Origin: Candidatus Marinamargulisbacteria bacterium
GTDB taxonomy: Bacteria > Margulisbacteria > Marinamargulisbacteria > UBA817
Length of the DNA stretch: 41,597 bases
Assembly: GCA_023262965.1 (NCBI GenBank)
Contig: JALQXX010000010.1
Location: 1-41,597 of the forward strand
Reading direction: 5' to 3'
Shown here: positions 19,210 through 26,327 of the stretch, one piece after another
Layout of the letters: the number at the start of each line of letters is the position of its first letter
How positions within the stretch are numbered: the stretch's first letter is position 1
Translations under genes and position numbers: made by a program
The notes under the pieces: generated by a model
Databases searched by the model: none
Told to the model about the DNA's origin: nothing
The model's input: only the letters and a program-made list of their open reading frames with translations

Positions 19210-20090
19210 TAGGCCTTGGATACCACTTCCATAATCTGGGTAATAAATCGATTGGCCATGGTTAATGCCGCTTGAACCGCATTGTACCCCCGCTGCAACT
19301 GAATCCCCTTAATCGTGGTTTCAGCGGGGTTCACGTTGGAGGATTCTGATGATCCGCCAATAACGCGTCCCCCGGTGGCATCGTTTGAAACGCCGTAGTG
19401 ACTGACGTTACCGGAATTTAATGTTGTCACAAAGGCATTTCCCTGAACCGATCGCATTTGAGAGGGATTGGGCACCGTAGCAATGGCCAGTTGAAATGTG
19501 GCGCTGCCTTCCGGTAATAATTCCTCGTTGGATTTGGATGCGGCCAAGCGCGCCTGGTAATTGGTGGTGAGCACACCGTTATCTTCAAATCCCACATCGG
19601 CCAAATTGTATTGGTTGGGGTCTAATTGAATGGGCACCATACGACTTTTATCAGCCACGCCATTCACAATCGGGTACCCTTTTACTTTTCGGCCAAACAC
19701 GTCAGTGAGGGTGCCATCCGCCGAAAAAATAAAATTACTTGCGCGTGTCAGCGCGTATTGCTGGCTGCCGGATTGCTCCTCCAACACAAAAAATCCACTG
19801 CCATCAATGGCGGCGTTTAGGGGGCCGGCTGACTTAATTCCCCCTTGGGACATGTCGTACCCCATGGGAATTAATGTGACGCCTTGGGCCATTGTGGTAT
19901 TGGAACCAACGCCATAGGTGTTGTACTGCCCGCCACCCCCATGAATCATGCTGTTATAAATGGGTGTAAAGGCGTATTTGAGTTGTTTGTGTCCATCGGT
20001 TTGAAACGCTTGCGCATCGGATGCCAAAATCGACATGGCCTCCGATGTTGCTGTGATGGAATTTTGTATCATGGGTATGCTATTAAACAT
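19209..20090 (-). CDS. Divergent flagellar rod/hook protein (FlgE/FlgF/FlgG family)
   Basis: A 293-residue member of the axial rod/hook family exported by flagellar-type III systems. The family core is clear: GPLNAAIDGSGFFVLEEQSG (89-108), LTRASNFIFSADGTLTDVFG (114-133) and GYPI (138-141). The C-terminal helix is preceded by SNVNPAETTIKGIQLQRGYN, the counterpart of the SNV-(D/N)-xx-x-E...QRAYxAN pattern. It departs from the family at the N-terminus. The usual LDxxANNxANxxTxGFK is replaced by ATSEAMSILASDAQAFQTDG, and an unusual GGGGQYNTYG insert follows. A FlgF/FlgG role (proximal or distal rod) fits the length better than FlgE. Good Shine-Dalgarno GAAAGGAG. It lies inside an operon of unknown proteins rather than beside other rod genes. 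Confidence 0.8.
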   Translation of the reverse strand: MFNSIPMIQNSITATSEAMSILASDAQAFQTDGHKQLKYAFTPIYNSMIHGGGGQYNTYGVGSNTTMAQGVTLIPMGYDMSQGGIKSAGPLNAAIDGSGFFVLEEQSGSQQYALTRASNFIFSADGTLTDVFGRKVKGYPIVNGVADKSRMVPIQLDPNQYNLADVGFEDNGVLTTNYQARLAASKSNEELLPEGSATFQLAIATVPNPSQMRSVQGNAFVTTLNSGNVSHYGVSNDATGGRVIGGSSESSNVNPAETTIKGIQLQRGYNAVQAALTMANRFITQIMEVVSKA

Positions 20091-20108
20091 AATGTGCTCC
20101 TTTCTGTA

Positions 20109-21824
20109 TTATGCGCCGGCATCAATTGATCGCGGGGTATGCGATGCGGTTAATTGTGTGATCGTATCCATATTGTCATATAGTGTAACATGTTTGCTAA
20201 TACGTTCTATAATTTTTTTTAAATGCGCTAACTTTCGTGCGGGGCCAATATGGTTACGCACGGCCAGCTGATTTTCCAATTGTAAAATATCCTCTTTAAT
20301 AACGCCATACATATCGCGGTAGGCAGCATCCCGAATGCGATCAATGTGATGGGGGCGAAGGCCATAGTGCAAGTGACGCAGACGGGACAAATAAAACGCT
20401 TGTTTTTTTCGAATGACCCCGTATTCCGAACCGGATAGATGCACCAAGGTGGCTTCTTCCCGAAAGGCATCCATTAAATGATCACGGCACTGTTTGGCGG
20501 CTAAAAATTCGCCTTGTTTTTTTAGGTCTGTATTACGTTCTTCGGTGTAAATACCCAATTTAATCATCCCATTTTTTGTTTTTCGCATTTTAAAATGAAT
20601 GTCAATTTGCTTTCGCAGTTGGGGGTGAAGGGCTTTCATCATATACAAATAGCGAAGCGTGTCGTCCAGGGCTTCGTCGGGGGTGAGGATTTTTTGCGGT
20701 TTTTTTGGGGGGTTTTGACCGGAATCATTGGGTGAAAACTGGGCGAGACCCAGATGATCAATGGATGCGCATATTTTGGCCGTTAATTCGGTTTCGGATA
20801 GCTCAACCCCAGCGGATTTGGCGGCGTGCTGCAACTTTACCAACATATCGGTAAAGTCCTTTAACGACTGCTGACCCAAGGCGTGCTTGGTAAATTCGTT
20901 TACGGATTCATCAAATAAAAAATGAGCCAGTTCCTGTTGGGTTTGGTGGTGCACGGCCTCCGATAAAGGTGATAGCTGTCCCGCAAACTGGCCCTGACGA
21001 GCGATTTTTTGCAAGTCCTGGTTGGCTTGGGGGAGATCGGAATGACTCAGGCGTTCGAGGGTCGAAAATCCCTTGGCCATATGATGCCGAATCAGCGCTT
21101 GTTTCATGTCGTAGATAACATGTTGTTGAACCAATTGCGCAATTTTGGTTTGGGCCACATCCAATGTTGCTTGCCGAACACCCTTTTTGAGTAGTTCACG
21201 CTGTTTTTTTTGCAATTTGTGCTGGGCCTGGGGATTTTTAAAAATGGTTTGACTAAACAATGTCGCCAATTCTTTGAGGTCTGCTGTTTGAAGGGTTGGG
21301 CCCTTGGCCATAGTTGCGTCAGATGGCGTGGCATTTGGGGTCTTGGGCAGCGGGGTGGGCAGGGTATCCTCGGGGATATCGGCCAGGGGGTCCCAGACAG
21401 AATTTGGTGTAGAGAGCGACTTTTTTGGTTTGGGTTGAAAGGCCTTTTGCAGCTGTTGGCGCTGGCCCGTGTGATCGTGATCCTGTAATTCGTGATCCAT
21501 AACCGCTTTTAAGGCACTGTCTTCGGATAAGGTAACGGTGTCCGTCACTGTGGCGGGCTTACCAAAAAAATGGTCCACCTCGTGCTGAATGCGTTCGGAT
21601 AAGGTATCACTAAGCGGGTTATTTTGTCGAACCTGGTCCATGCTTTTTTTGAGAATGGCCTGTTTTGCATGGTTGGCAGAGGGGGGTGATAGCAGTTGTT
21701 TAAGAAGGGTGTCGGTGGCCGGTGTAGGGGGTTGGGTGGGGCGTTTGGTTTCCGGCACAAAGGACGTGTCTGTGGTGGCGGGCAATCGGTATAGGGGATT
21801 GTCCAAGGGGTGCCGATGGTTCAT
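20109..21824 (-). CDS. Unknown 571-residue helical protein with Pro/Thr-rich N-terminus
   Basis: No family recognised. Residues 1-45 and about 130-190 are Pro/Thr-rich and probably disordered (for example TKRPTQPPTPATDTLLKQ). The rest is mostly long alpha-helix rich in Lys, Gln and Leu. Notable segments are the helical KNPQAQHKLQKKQRELLKKG, a central region with YDMKQALIRHHMAKGFSTLE, and a C-terminal globular-looking part (about 400-555) with LRYLYMMKALHPQLRKQI. There is no signal peptide and no membrane segment. Its ATG overlaps the stop of the preceding small gene (ATGA). In size and layout it could be a cytoplasmic gatekeeper or needle-length-ruler-like component if the operon encodes a secretion apparatus, but no homology supports either. 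Confidence 0.7.
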   Translation of the reverse strand: MNHRHPLDNPLYRLPATTDTSFVPETKRPTQPPTPATDTLLKQLLSPPSANHAKQAILKKSMDQVRQNNPLSDTLSERIQHEVDHFFGKPATVTDTVTLSEDSALKAVMDHELQDHDHTGQRQQLQKAFQPKPKKSLSTPNSVWDPLADIPEDTLPTPLPKTPNATPSDATMAKGPTLQTADLKELATLFSQTIFKNPQAQHKLQKKQRELLKKGVRQATLDVAQTKIAQLVQQHVIYDMKQALIRHHMAKGFSTLERLSHSDLPQANQDLQKIARQGQFAGQLSPLSEAVHHQTQQELAHFLFDESVNEFTKHALGQQSLKDFTDMLVKLQHAAKSAGVELSETELTAKICASIDHLGLAQFSPNDSGQNPPKKPQKILTPDEALDDTLRYLYMMKALHPQLRKQIDIHFKMRKTKNGMIKLGIYTEERNTDLKKQGEFLAAKQCRDHLMDAFREEATLVHLSGSEYGVIRKKQAFYLSRLRHLHYGLRPHHIDRIRDAAYRDMYGVIKEDILQLENQLAVRNHIGPARKLAHLKKIIERISKHVTLYDNMDTITQLTASHTPRSIDAGA

Positions 21825-22021
21825 CGATTGGCCTCAACAGAATGGGATTTGGTGATCCCGCGAACCATGTTGGTTGGATGGGATTTTTGGGGTTGCTGTA
21901 TACGCGCAATGGCATCCAATCGGTGTTGAACACGGGTTAAATACAGTGTGAGTTGATCGATTTTGCGATCCAGTTCGGTGTGGGATATGCGATCAATGGT
22001 GGAAATCGACGTATCAATCAT
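21821..22021 (-). CDS. Small 66-residue coiled-coil protein, unknown
   Basis: I place the start at 22021 (MIDTSISTIDRISHTELDRK), where the ATG overlaps the TGA of the upstream gene (ATGA). The frame itself opens further upstream at 22108, but that would put 90 bases inside the neighbour. The N-terminal 45 residues form one amphipathic helix (KIDQLTLYLTRVQHRLDAIA); the tail is polar and basic. Its own stop overlaps the next gene's ATG by four bases. Such tiny coupled helical proteins are commonly chaperones or structural adaptors. No family recognised. Confidence 0.65.
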   Translation of the reverse strand: MIDTSISTIDRISHTELDRKIDQLTLYLTRVQHRLDAIARIQQPQKSHPTNMVRGITKSHSVEANR

Positions 22022-22806
22022 CTGAAATTCCGTATAAATTTTAAATTTTGCATCTCGTCTAATAGATCGGCTTGTATGGATTGAATTTGATCCCGTTTGA
22101 TATCGCAAAGTCGATCGGTTGTGTAAAAATCAGGCTGACCCAAACGGGCCATGTGCTGCTTTAATTGATCGCGCAGTTTGGTGAGGACTTTCATGCGCGA
22201 TGTGTCTTTTTTATCTTTTTTAAAAATGGTCAATAACTCAATATTGTATTCATTTTGACAGAAATTATTGATGTTGTTTTGAATGGCTGTTTTTAAGGCC
22301 TCTTTTTTGAGGGCATCAATCTCATGGGGTGACACGCCCAGTAGACTCAGCAAGCTGGACAGGACACTAAATTTTAAGGCAGAAAATTTGCTGGTCAAGG
22401 GATTGTGGGATTTGGATTCAATAAACGCGGATTGCATACGCTGTTTAAATCGATCTACTTGATCAGAAATGGTGATGGTATACCCAAAAATAGCCAGCAG
22501 GGATGGCGTTTTTTGGGAGGGTGGCATATCATTGAACACGGTTGATTTTTCAGATGCGTTAATATGAAACGATGCATCGCCCTTTTTTTCCCATTTAAAT
22601 AGGGGTTTGTAGGCGGGTTTGGCCGTTGATACGGTGGATTGGGATGCCGTAACACGCTTGGTGTCTTCGGCTACAGATGCCGTTGTTTGGGGTTTGGTGT
22701 CGGTGATATGGCGAACCAATTCCCGAATGTGGCGTTTTCGAACGGTTTGTGCCTCAGGATTATAGACGTTCGCTTCGGAAGCGCCACTAATGTGTGACGA
22801 ATCCAT
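22018..22806 (-). CDS. Unknown 262-residue protein in the type III-like operon
   Basis: No family recognised. The first 75 residues are polar and Thr/Ser/Lys-rich and probably disordered. A short hydrophobic stretch SLLAIFGYTITISDQ sits near residues 102-116. Then helical segments follow, including KFSALKFSVLSSLLSLLGVS (about 140-158), and a Lys-rich C-terminal half with KVLTKLRDQLKQHMARLG. No signal peptide; the hydrophobic segments are short for membrane helices but could insert or form a buried core. The ATG directly abuts the stop of the preceding gene (TAAATG), so it belongs to the same transcript. Confidence 0.65.
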   Translation of the reverse strand: MDSSHISGASEANVYNPEAQTVRKRHIRELVRHITDTKPQTTASVAEDTKRVTASQSTVSTAKPAYKPLFKWEKKGDASFHINASEKSTVFNDMPPSQKTPSLLAIFGYTITISDQVDRFKQRMQSAFIESKSHNPLTSKFSALKFSVLSSLLSLLGVSPHEIDALKKEALKTAIQNNINNFCQNEYNIELLTIFKKDKKDTSRMKVLTKLRDQLKQHMARLGQPDFYTTDRLCDIKRDQIQSIQADLLDEMQNLKFIRNFR

Positions 22807-23763
22807 TTACGACCTCTTTTGAGACGCTTGCTGTTGTTTTTTGATGTCGTTTTGATATTGCGCCCATAATTGTTCCAGATGTTTTTGTTCTTCAATTTGA
22901 GTCTCTTTTTTGTCCTGTTTTTTGGTGTCATCAATACGCGTTTGAATGCGATGATTGGATCGCCGATTCATGATAAAAAGGCTCCATTCCAATAAGGCCA
23001 TTAGGCTAATGGCATCAAAGGCGTCTTTGTCTAATAACGCGGTTTCATCAGTGGCGGATGGGCCATTGGGATTATAAAACGCCAATGTGGGTAATTTTTG
23101 ATTGCTCGATGGCGATTGGTTGCGAAATGTGTTGACATAATCCGGGTAAGAGGTCAATGGCGCTTTGTTGAGTACACCCAAAATGGATGCATTTTTACCA
23201 TTAAGGGCTACGGCATTTACGGCTGTTTCTAACGCCGCACTGCGCCGAGGGTGTTGCAGTAAGCCATAATTATCAATAATGCGAGCGTCATTCAATAGGG
23301 TCCAAACGCCCTGGGATTCCGATAGCGTCATTGCCGCATTGGTCATAAATGATTGGGGGGAAATAACCGCTGAATCGGTGCCGGCATACCCTTGATGATC
23401 GATTAACACTGCCATAACGGCTTGAGCTTGGGCCTCCGATAATCCCAAGGGATCTAATAACGCCGGGCTTAGGTCGTTTAATGAAATGTATCCCAAATCA
23501 TTAAGAGCGCCCCCTTCAACCAATGCGTCATATACCATTTGGGCTTTGGATGTATCGATACCATCGATGGCGCTGAGATCATCGGCATTCAAACACGCAT
23601 CCCATTCGGATTGGTAATCCCATTTCTTTAGCAAATCGTTAAAATGCCGATCAAAATCCATGGGATTTTCTTGTTTGAGGGCCTGCCATTCCGCAACACG
23701 CTGCTGCTGATAGCGGGTTACTTCACTGGCCCCAGCCAATAAAAACGGATCAAGGCGTAACAT
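22807..23763 (-). CDS. Unknown 318-residue protein with C-terminal hydrophobic segment and coiled coil
   Basis: No family recognised. The first 230 residues are acidic and helical, with a recurring 'short helix - Gly - Leu' texture in DALVEGGALNDLGYISLNDL and LDPLGLSEAQAQAVMAVLID. Near residues 250-268 a hydrophobic stretch (ISLMALLEWSLFIMNRR) could be a membrane helix or a packing helix. The last 50 residues are a highly charged coiled coil (DDTKKQDKKETQIEEQK). It starts 5 bases after the stop of the 100-residue gene. The architecture (soluble body, hydrophobic helix, basic coil) does not match a known type III component that I can name. Confidence 0.65.
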   Translation of the reverse strand: MLRLDPFLLAGASEVTRYQQQRVAEWQALKQENPMDFDRHFNDLLKKWDYQSEWDACLNADDLSAIDGIDTSKAQMVYDALVEGGALNDLGYISLNDLSPALLDPLGLSEAQAQAVMAVLIDHQGYAGTDSAVISPQSFMTNAAMTLSESQGVWTLLNDARIIDNYGLLQHPRRSAALETAVNAVALNGKNASILGVLNKAPLTSYPDYVNTFRNQSPSSNQKLPTLAFYNPNGPSATDETALLDKDAFDAISLMALLEWSLFIMNRRSNHRIQTRIDDTKKQDKKETQIEEQKHLEQLWAQYQNDIKKQQQASQKRS

Positions 23764-23767
23764 AGGC

Positions 23768-24070
23768 TTATGATGACAGCAAGTTGTCCAGTTTATTCTC
23801 TAGGTTTTTAACAAAAACAAATACGTTGTCAATTAGTTCCTTGTGAGCCTGTAAAAATTGCAAATACGTGCTGTAGGTGGTCATTCCCGAGAGGGAGTTA
23901 ATATCTACCGTTTGACCCGAAGGAAGTTCGATTAATCCATCATCCCCCGGTGCAGCAAAATTAAACAATGCATCGTAAATCTCAACAGTGGAATCAAAAG
24001 CGGACCCAAAAATATCCTGTCGGGATACTTGTTGGGATTGGATTGCTTTGGGTAAAGACAGATTCATCAT
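23768..24070 (-). CDS. 100-residue helical protein; possible inner-rod-like subunit
   Basis: A 100-residue protein with two helical parts joined by a turn-rich centre (APGDDGLIELPSGQTVDINS). The C-terminal helix, MTTYSTYLQFLQAHKELIDN followed by VFVFVKNLENKLDNLLSS, is amphipathic and ends in LLSS. Inner-rod proteins of the SctI/PrgJ type are also about 100 residues and end in a polymerising amphipathic helix closing LLRS, after a (D/Q)YNxY-like segment. That parallel is suggestive only. A strong Shine-Dalgarno (GGAGGGTAGG) precedes tandem ATGs. It follows the 90-residue gene by 6 bases, so the pair is co-expressed at the operon head. Confidence 0.65.
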   Translation of the reverse strand: MMNLSLPKAIQSQQVSRQDIFGSAFDSTVEIYDALFNFAAPGDDGLIELPSGQTVDINSLSGMTTYSTYLQFLQAHKELIDNVFVFVKNLENKLDNLLSS

Positions 24071-24076
24071 AATAAC

Positions 24077-24349
24077 CTACCCTCCGCTGATTTTACGTCC
24101 AAGGCCTTTGGTGTGATCCGCAGCGTTTTTGGCAATACCCGATGCCATTTCGGTTAGCGATTGGGTCACCTGAACCTCGGTTGTGGCAACGGTTGCCGCC
24201 GAAATACCAAAGGTTCCTGTACTGTCCTCGTTAACGCCATCGCTGGCAGACTTTTGAAGATCGTTTAACGCGCTTTCATATTTGTTAGCGTGATTCTCGA
24301 CAACCCCTATTAGAGTATCAAAATTTATTTTTGTATTTGCCTCAGCCAT
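24077..24349 (-). CDS. 90-residue helical protein; possible type III needle-like subunit
   Basis: The first gene of the leftward operon, with a strong AGGAGGT Shine-Dalgarno 7 bases before the ATG. The protein has an N-terminal helix (FDTLIGVVENHANKYESALN), a flexible polar middle rich in Ser/Asp/Gly, and a C-terminal helix (VATTEVQVTQSLTEMASGIAKN), then a basic Gly-rich tail. There is no signal peptide. Size, helix-turn-helix layout and absence of Cys resemble SctF/EscF needle subunits (70-90 residues), where a conserved C-terminal helix drives polymerisation. The extra 14-residue tail is atypical of needles. WXG100 secreted proteins were considered, but no WxG is present. The call is a structural hypothesis. 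Confidence 0.65.
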   Translation of the reverse strand: MAEANTKINFDTLIGVVENHANKYESALNDLQKSASDGVNEDSTGTFGISAATVATTEVQVTQSLTEMASGIAKNAADHTKGLGRKISGG

Positions 24350-24417
24350 AAAATACCTCCTAATTTTTTATTTTTACATTTAGATCATATGCGATTTGAT
24401 CCAAGTATTGGTTTAAT

Positions 24418-25062
24418 ATGTTCCTTTCTGTTGTATATATCGGCCAAGCGTGTTACAACAATGTATTGATTAAAATGGATGCATTGCGAAATCTTTACAA
24501 TAATTTTGAAAAAAAAGAGCTAATAGCCAGCTGCTTTCAATTGAGCATGAGCAATGATCCGATGCCAATGGATGATATTCATTTTATTTTGGACGACACA
24601 CGCGATATTGAGGTTGTTGCCGCTATCTTAGATGCTCTTGTACAACGCATTAGCGATGTGGACGAGGCCTTAATGACGACGATCTACCCCAAGGCATCGG
24701 ATGATGTAAAAAAATACATTGTTATGGTTTTGTCGCGGGCCTTGTGCTGGCGGTATTATTTGTTTTTGCTGGATGAGTATTTTTGTACCTCAGCCATGCG
24801 GCCGATAATTCGCAAGCAGGCATTTCGGCATAAAGCGCCCTTACTCATTAATTTGGCCCGTTATGTGGATGGCAAGCCGCTAACAGACGAGAGCGTCACC
24901 GTGGCGCAATCCATTTTACGTACGATTCCACTAGCGGTCATTCGGGAAACGGGGGTAATGCTTTCGGGGACAATCATTATGGATATGTATTACGCTATGA
25001 AGCCGTCAACCGACCAACCGACGGAGGTTTCATCAAATTATGATGGGCCGGTTGAACGCTAG
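24418..25062 (+). CDS. Unknown helical protein upstream of nusA
   Basis: The frame opens at 24418, but a Met at 24475 (MDALRNLYNNFEKKELIAS) is an equally plausible start, giving 195 instead of 214 residues. Neither has a clear Shine-Dalgarno. The protein is alpha-helical with HEAT-like alternation, for example DIEVVAAILDALVQRISDVD and KYIVMVLSRALCWRYYLFLL. It has no signal peptide and a polar C-terminal tail. It precedes nusA by 77 bases on the same strand, in the position where most bacteria carry rimP. It does not look like RimP, which is about 150 residues with an N-terminal alpha/beta and a C-terminal SH3-like fold. I do not recognise it. Confidence 0.65.
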   Translation: MFLSVVYIGQACYNNVLIKMDALRNLYNNFEKKELIASCFQLSMSNDPMPMDDIHFILDDTRDIEVVAAILDALVQRISDVDEALMTTIYPKASDDVKKYIVMVLSRALCWRYYLFLLDEYFCTSAMRPIIRKQAFRHKAPLLINLARYVDGKPLTDESVTVAQSILRTIPLAVIRETGVMLSGTIIMDMYYAMKPSTDQPTEVSSNYDGPVER

Positions 25063-25139
25063 ACGGTCCTGTGGTACATTTACATTAGGGCATGTTGGTT
25101 GTTGTGAGCACTGGCAATAGCTGAAAGGATACAAGAATT

Positions 25140-26303
25140 ATGATTTTAATTGAAAATTTTTCTCAAGTAATTGCGCAAATTGAATCGGAGCGGGGCATTG
25201 AGCGACACTTTATTGTGGATGGCATTCAGAAGGCCTTGGTGTCTGCCGCCAAGAAAAAATATGGTCCCGATTTGCTTGTAAATGCAGCCCTTGATTTGGA
25301 TTCCGGTGAGGCGCGATTATGGATGGATAAATTGGTGGTTGAGACCGTGGATGATCCCTTAAACCAACTAACGTTGGATCAGGCCCATGAACTCAGTGAT
25401 GATGCCGATATTGGGGATACATTGGAAATTGATTTGGATTTTGATGAGTTTGGGCGAATTGCGGCTCAAACAGCAAAGCAAGTGATTCTGCAATGTATTC
25501 GCGAAGCTGAAAAAGATTTAATTATGCGTGAATTTTCCCACAAAGTGGGGCAAATTGTTAGTGGGACCATTCAAAACATTGAGGGCTCTACCTATTTGGT
25601 AAACTTGGGTAAAGTTGAGGCGTTTTTGCCCCTAAAAGAACAGGTTCAAGGCGAATCCTTTCACCCCAAAGATCGTATTCGATTATTTGTTGTTGATATT
25701 CAAAAATCCAGTCGCGGTCCGAGCATTCGGATTTCGCGTTCCCATCCGGGATTGGTGGAGCAGTTGTTTCATTTGGAAGTTCCCGAAATTCAAGATGGCA
25801 TTATTCAAGTCAAGCGCATTGCACGAGATCCCGGTAGGCGAACAAAAATAGCGGTGCATTCCACCAATTCATCGGTAGGCGCGGTGGGAACCTGTGTCGG
25901 ACATATGGGGGGGCGTATTCAGTCCATTTTACGTGAAATTAATAATGAGAAAATTGATATTCTGGAGTGGAGTGAGGATCCCAAAGTATTTATTGGTAAT
26001 TCATTAAAGCCTGCTGGCATCACAGAGGTTATTATTCGGGATGCCAATCATCGTGAAGCGGTTGTGGTGGTTCCGGATGATCAGTTGTCATTGGCGATTG
26101 GAAAATCGGGTCAAAATGTACGATTAGCCGTGAAACTCACCAACTGGAAACTGGATATTGTTAGTGAAACTCAATACCGTAACACAGCCGTCCCTGCGCC
26201 AGAGAAAACATTGGAAGAGCGATTAAAAGAAAGTGCTTTAGCCTTGGAGGCCACCCATGATGCGTCGTCACCGGCCCAGTCAGATAGCGAGGTTTTGGAA
26301 TAA
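25140..26303 (+). CDS. nusA: Transcription termination/antitermination protein NusA
   Basis: A 387-residue RNA-polymerase-binding factor that modulates pausing, termination and antitermination. Domains in order: the N-terminal RNAP-binding domain (about 1-130, with VDGIQKALVSAAKKKYG), an S1 domain (about 135-200, GQIVSGTIQNIEGSTYLVNL), and KH1-KH2 (about 205-345). The KH part holds the NusA hallmarks DPGRRTKIAV, NNEKIDILEWS and LAIGKSGQNVRLA. The tail is a short acidic region with no AR repeats, as in most non-proteobacterial NusA. An AAAGGA Shine-Dalgarno lies about 10 bases before the ATG. It heads the conserved nusA-infB operon. Confidence 0.97.
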   Translation: MILIENFSQVIAQIESERGIERHFIVDGIQKALVSAAKKKYGPDLLVNAALDLDSGEARLWMDKLVVETVDDPLNQLTLDQAHELSDDADIGDTLEIDLDFDEFGRIAAQTAKQVILQCIREAEKDLIMREFSHKVGQIVSGTIQNIEGSTYLVNLGKVEAFLPLKEQVQGESFHPKDRIRLFVVDIQKSSRGPSIRISRSHPGLVEQLFHLEVPEIQDGIIQVKRIARDPGRRTKIAVHSTNSSVGAVGTCVGHMGGRIQSILREINNEKIDILEWSEDPKVFIGNSLKPAGITEVIIRDANHREAVVVVPDDQLSLAIGKSGQNVRLAVKLTNWKLDIVSETQYRNTAVPAPEKTLEERLKESALALEATHDASSPAQSDSEVLE

Positions 26304-26327
26304 ATAGCGGTTGTTTTTGGTAATGCT

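Noticed and set aside
22022-22108. Longer start of the 66-residue gene
   Set aside because: The frame is open, but the ATG at 22021 forms a standard ATGA junction with the upstream gene, and the extra residues lie in the neighbour's coding end.
21821-24349. Prophage or integrative element
   Set aside because: No integrase, att-like repeats, tRNA or phage structural genes; codon style and GC are like those of the neighbours.
24418-24475. Sigma28 (flagellar) promoter in front of the needle-like gene
   Set aside because: The minus strand holds a GCCGATAT resembling the sigma28 -10 (GCCGATAA), but no TAAA-type -35 lies at the right distance.
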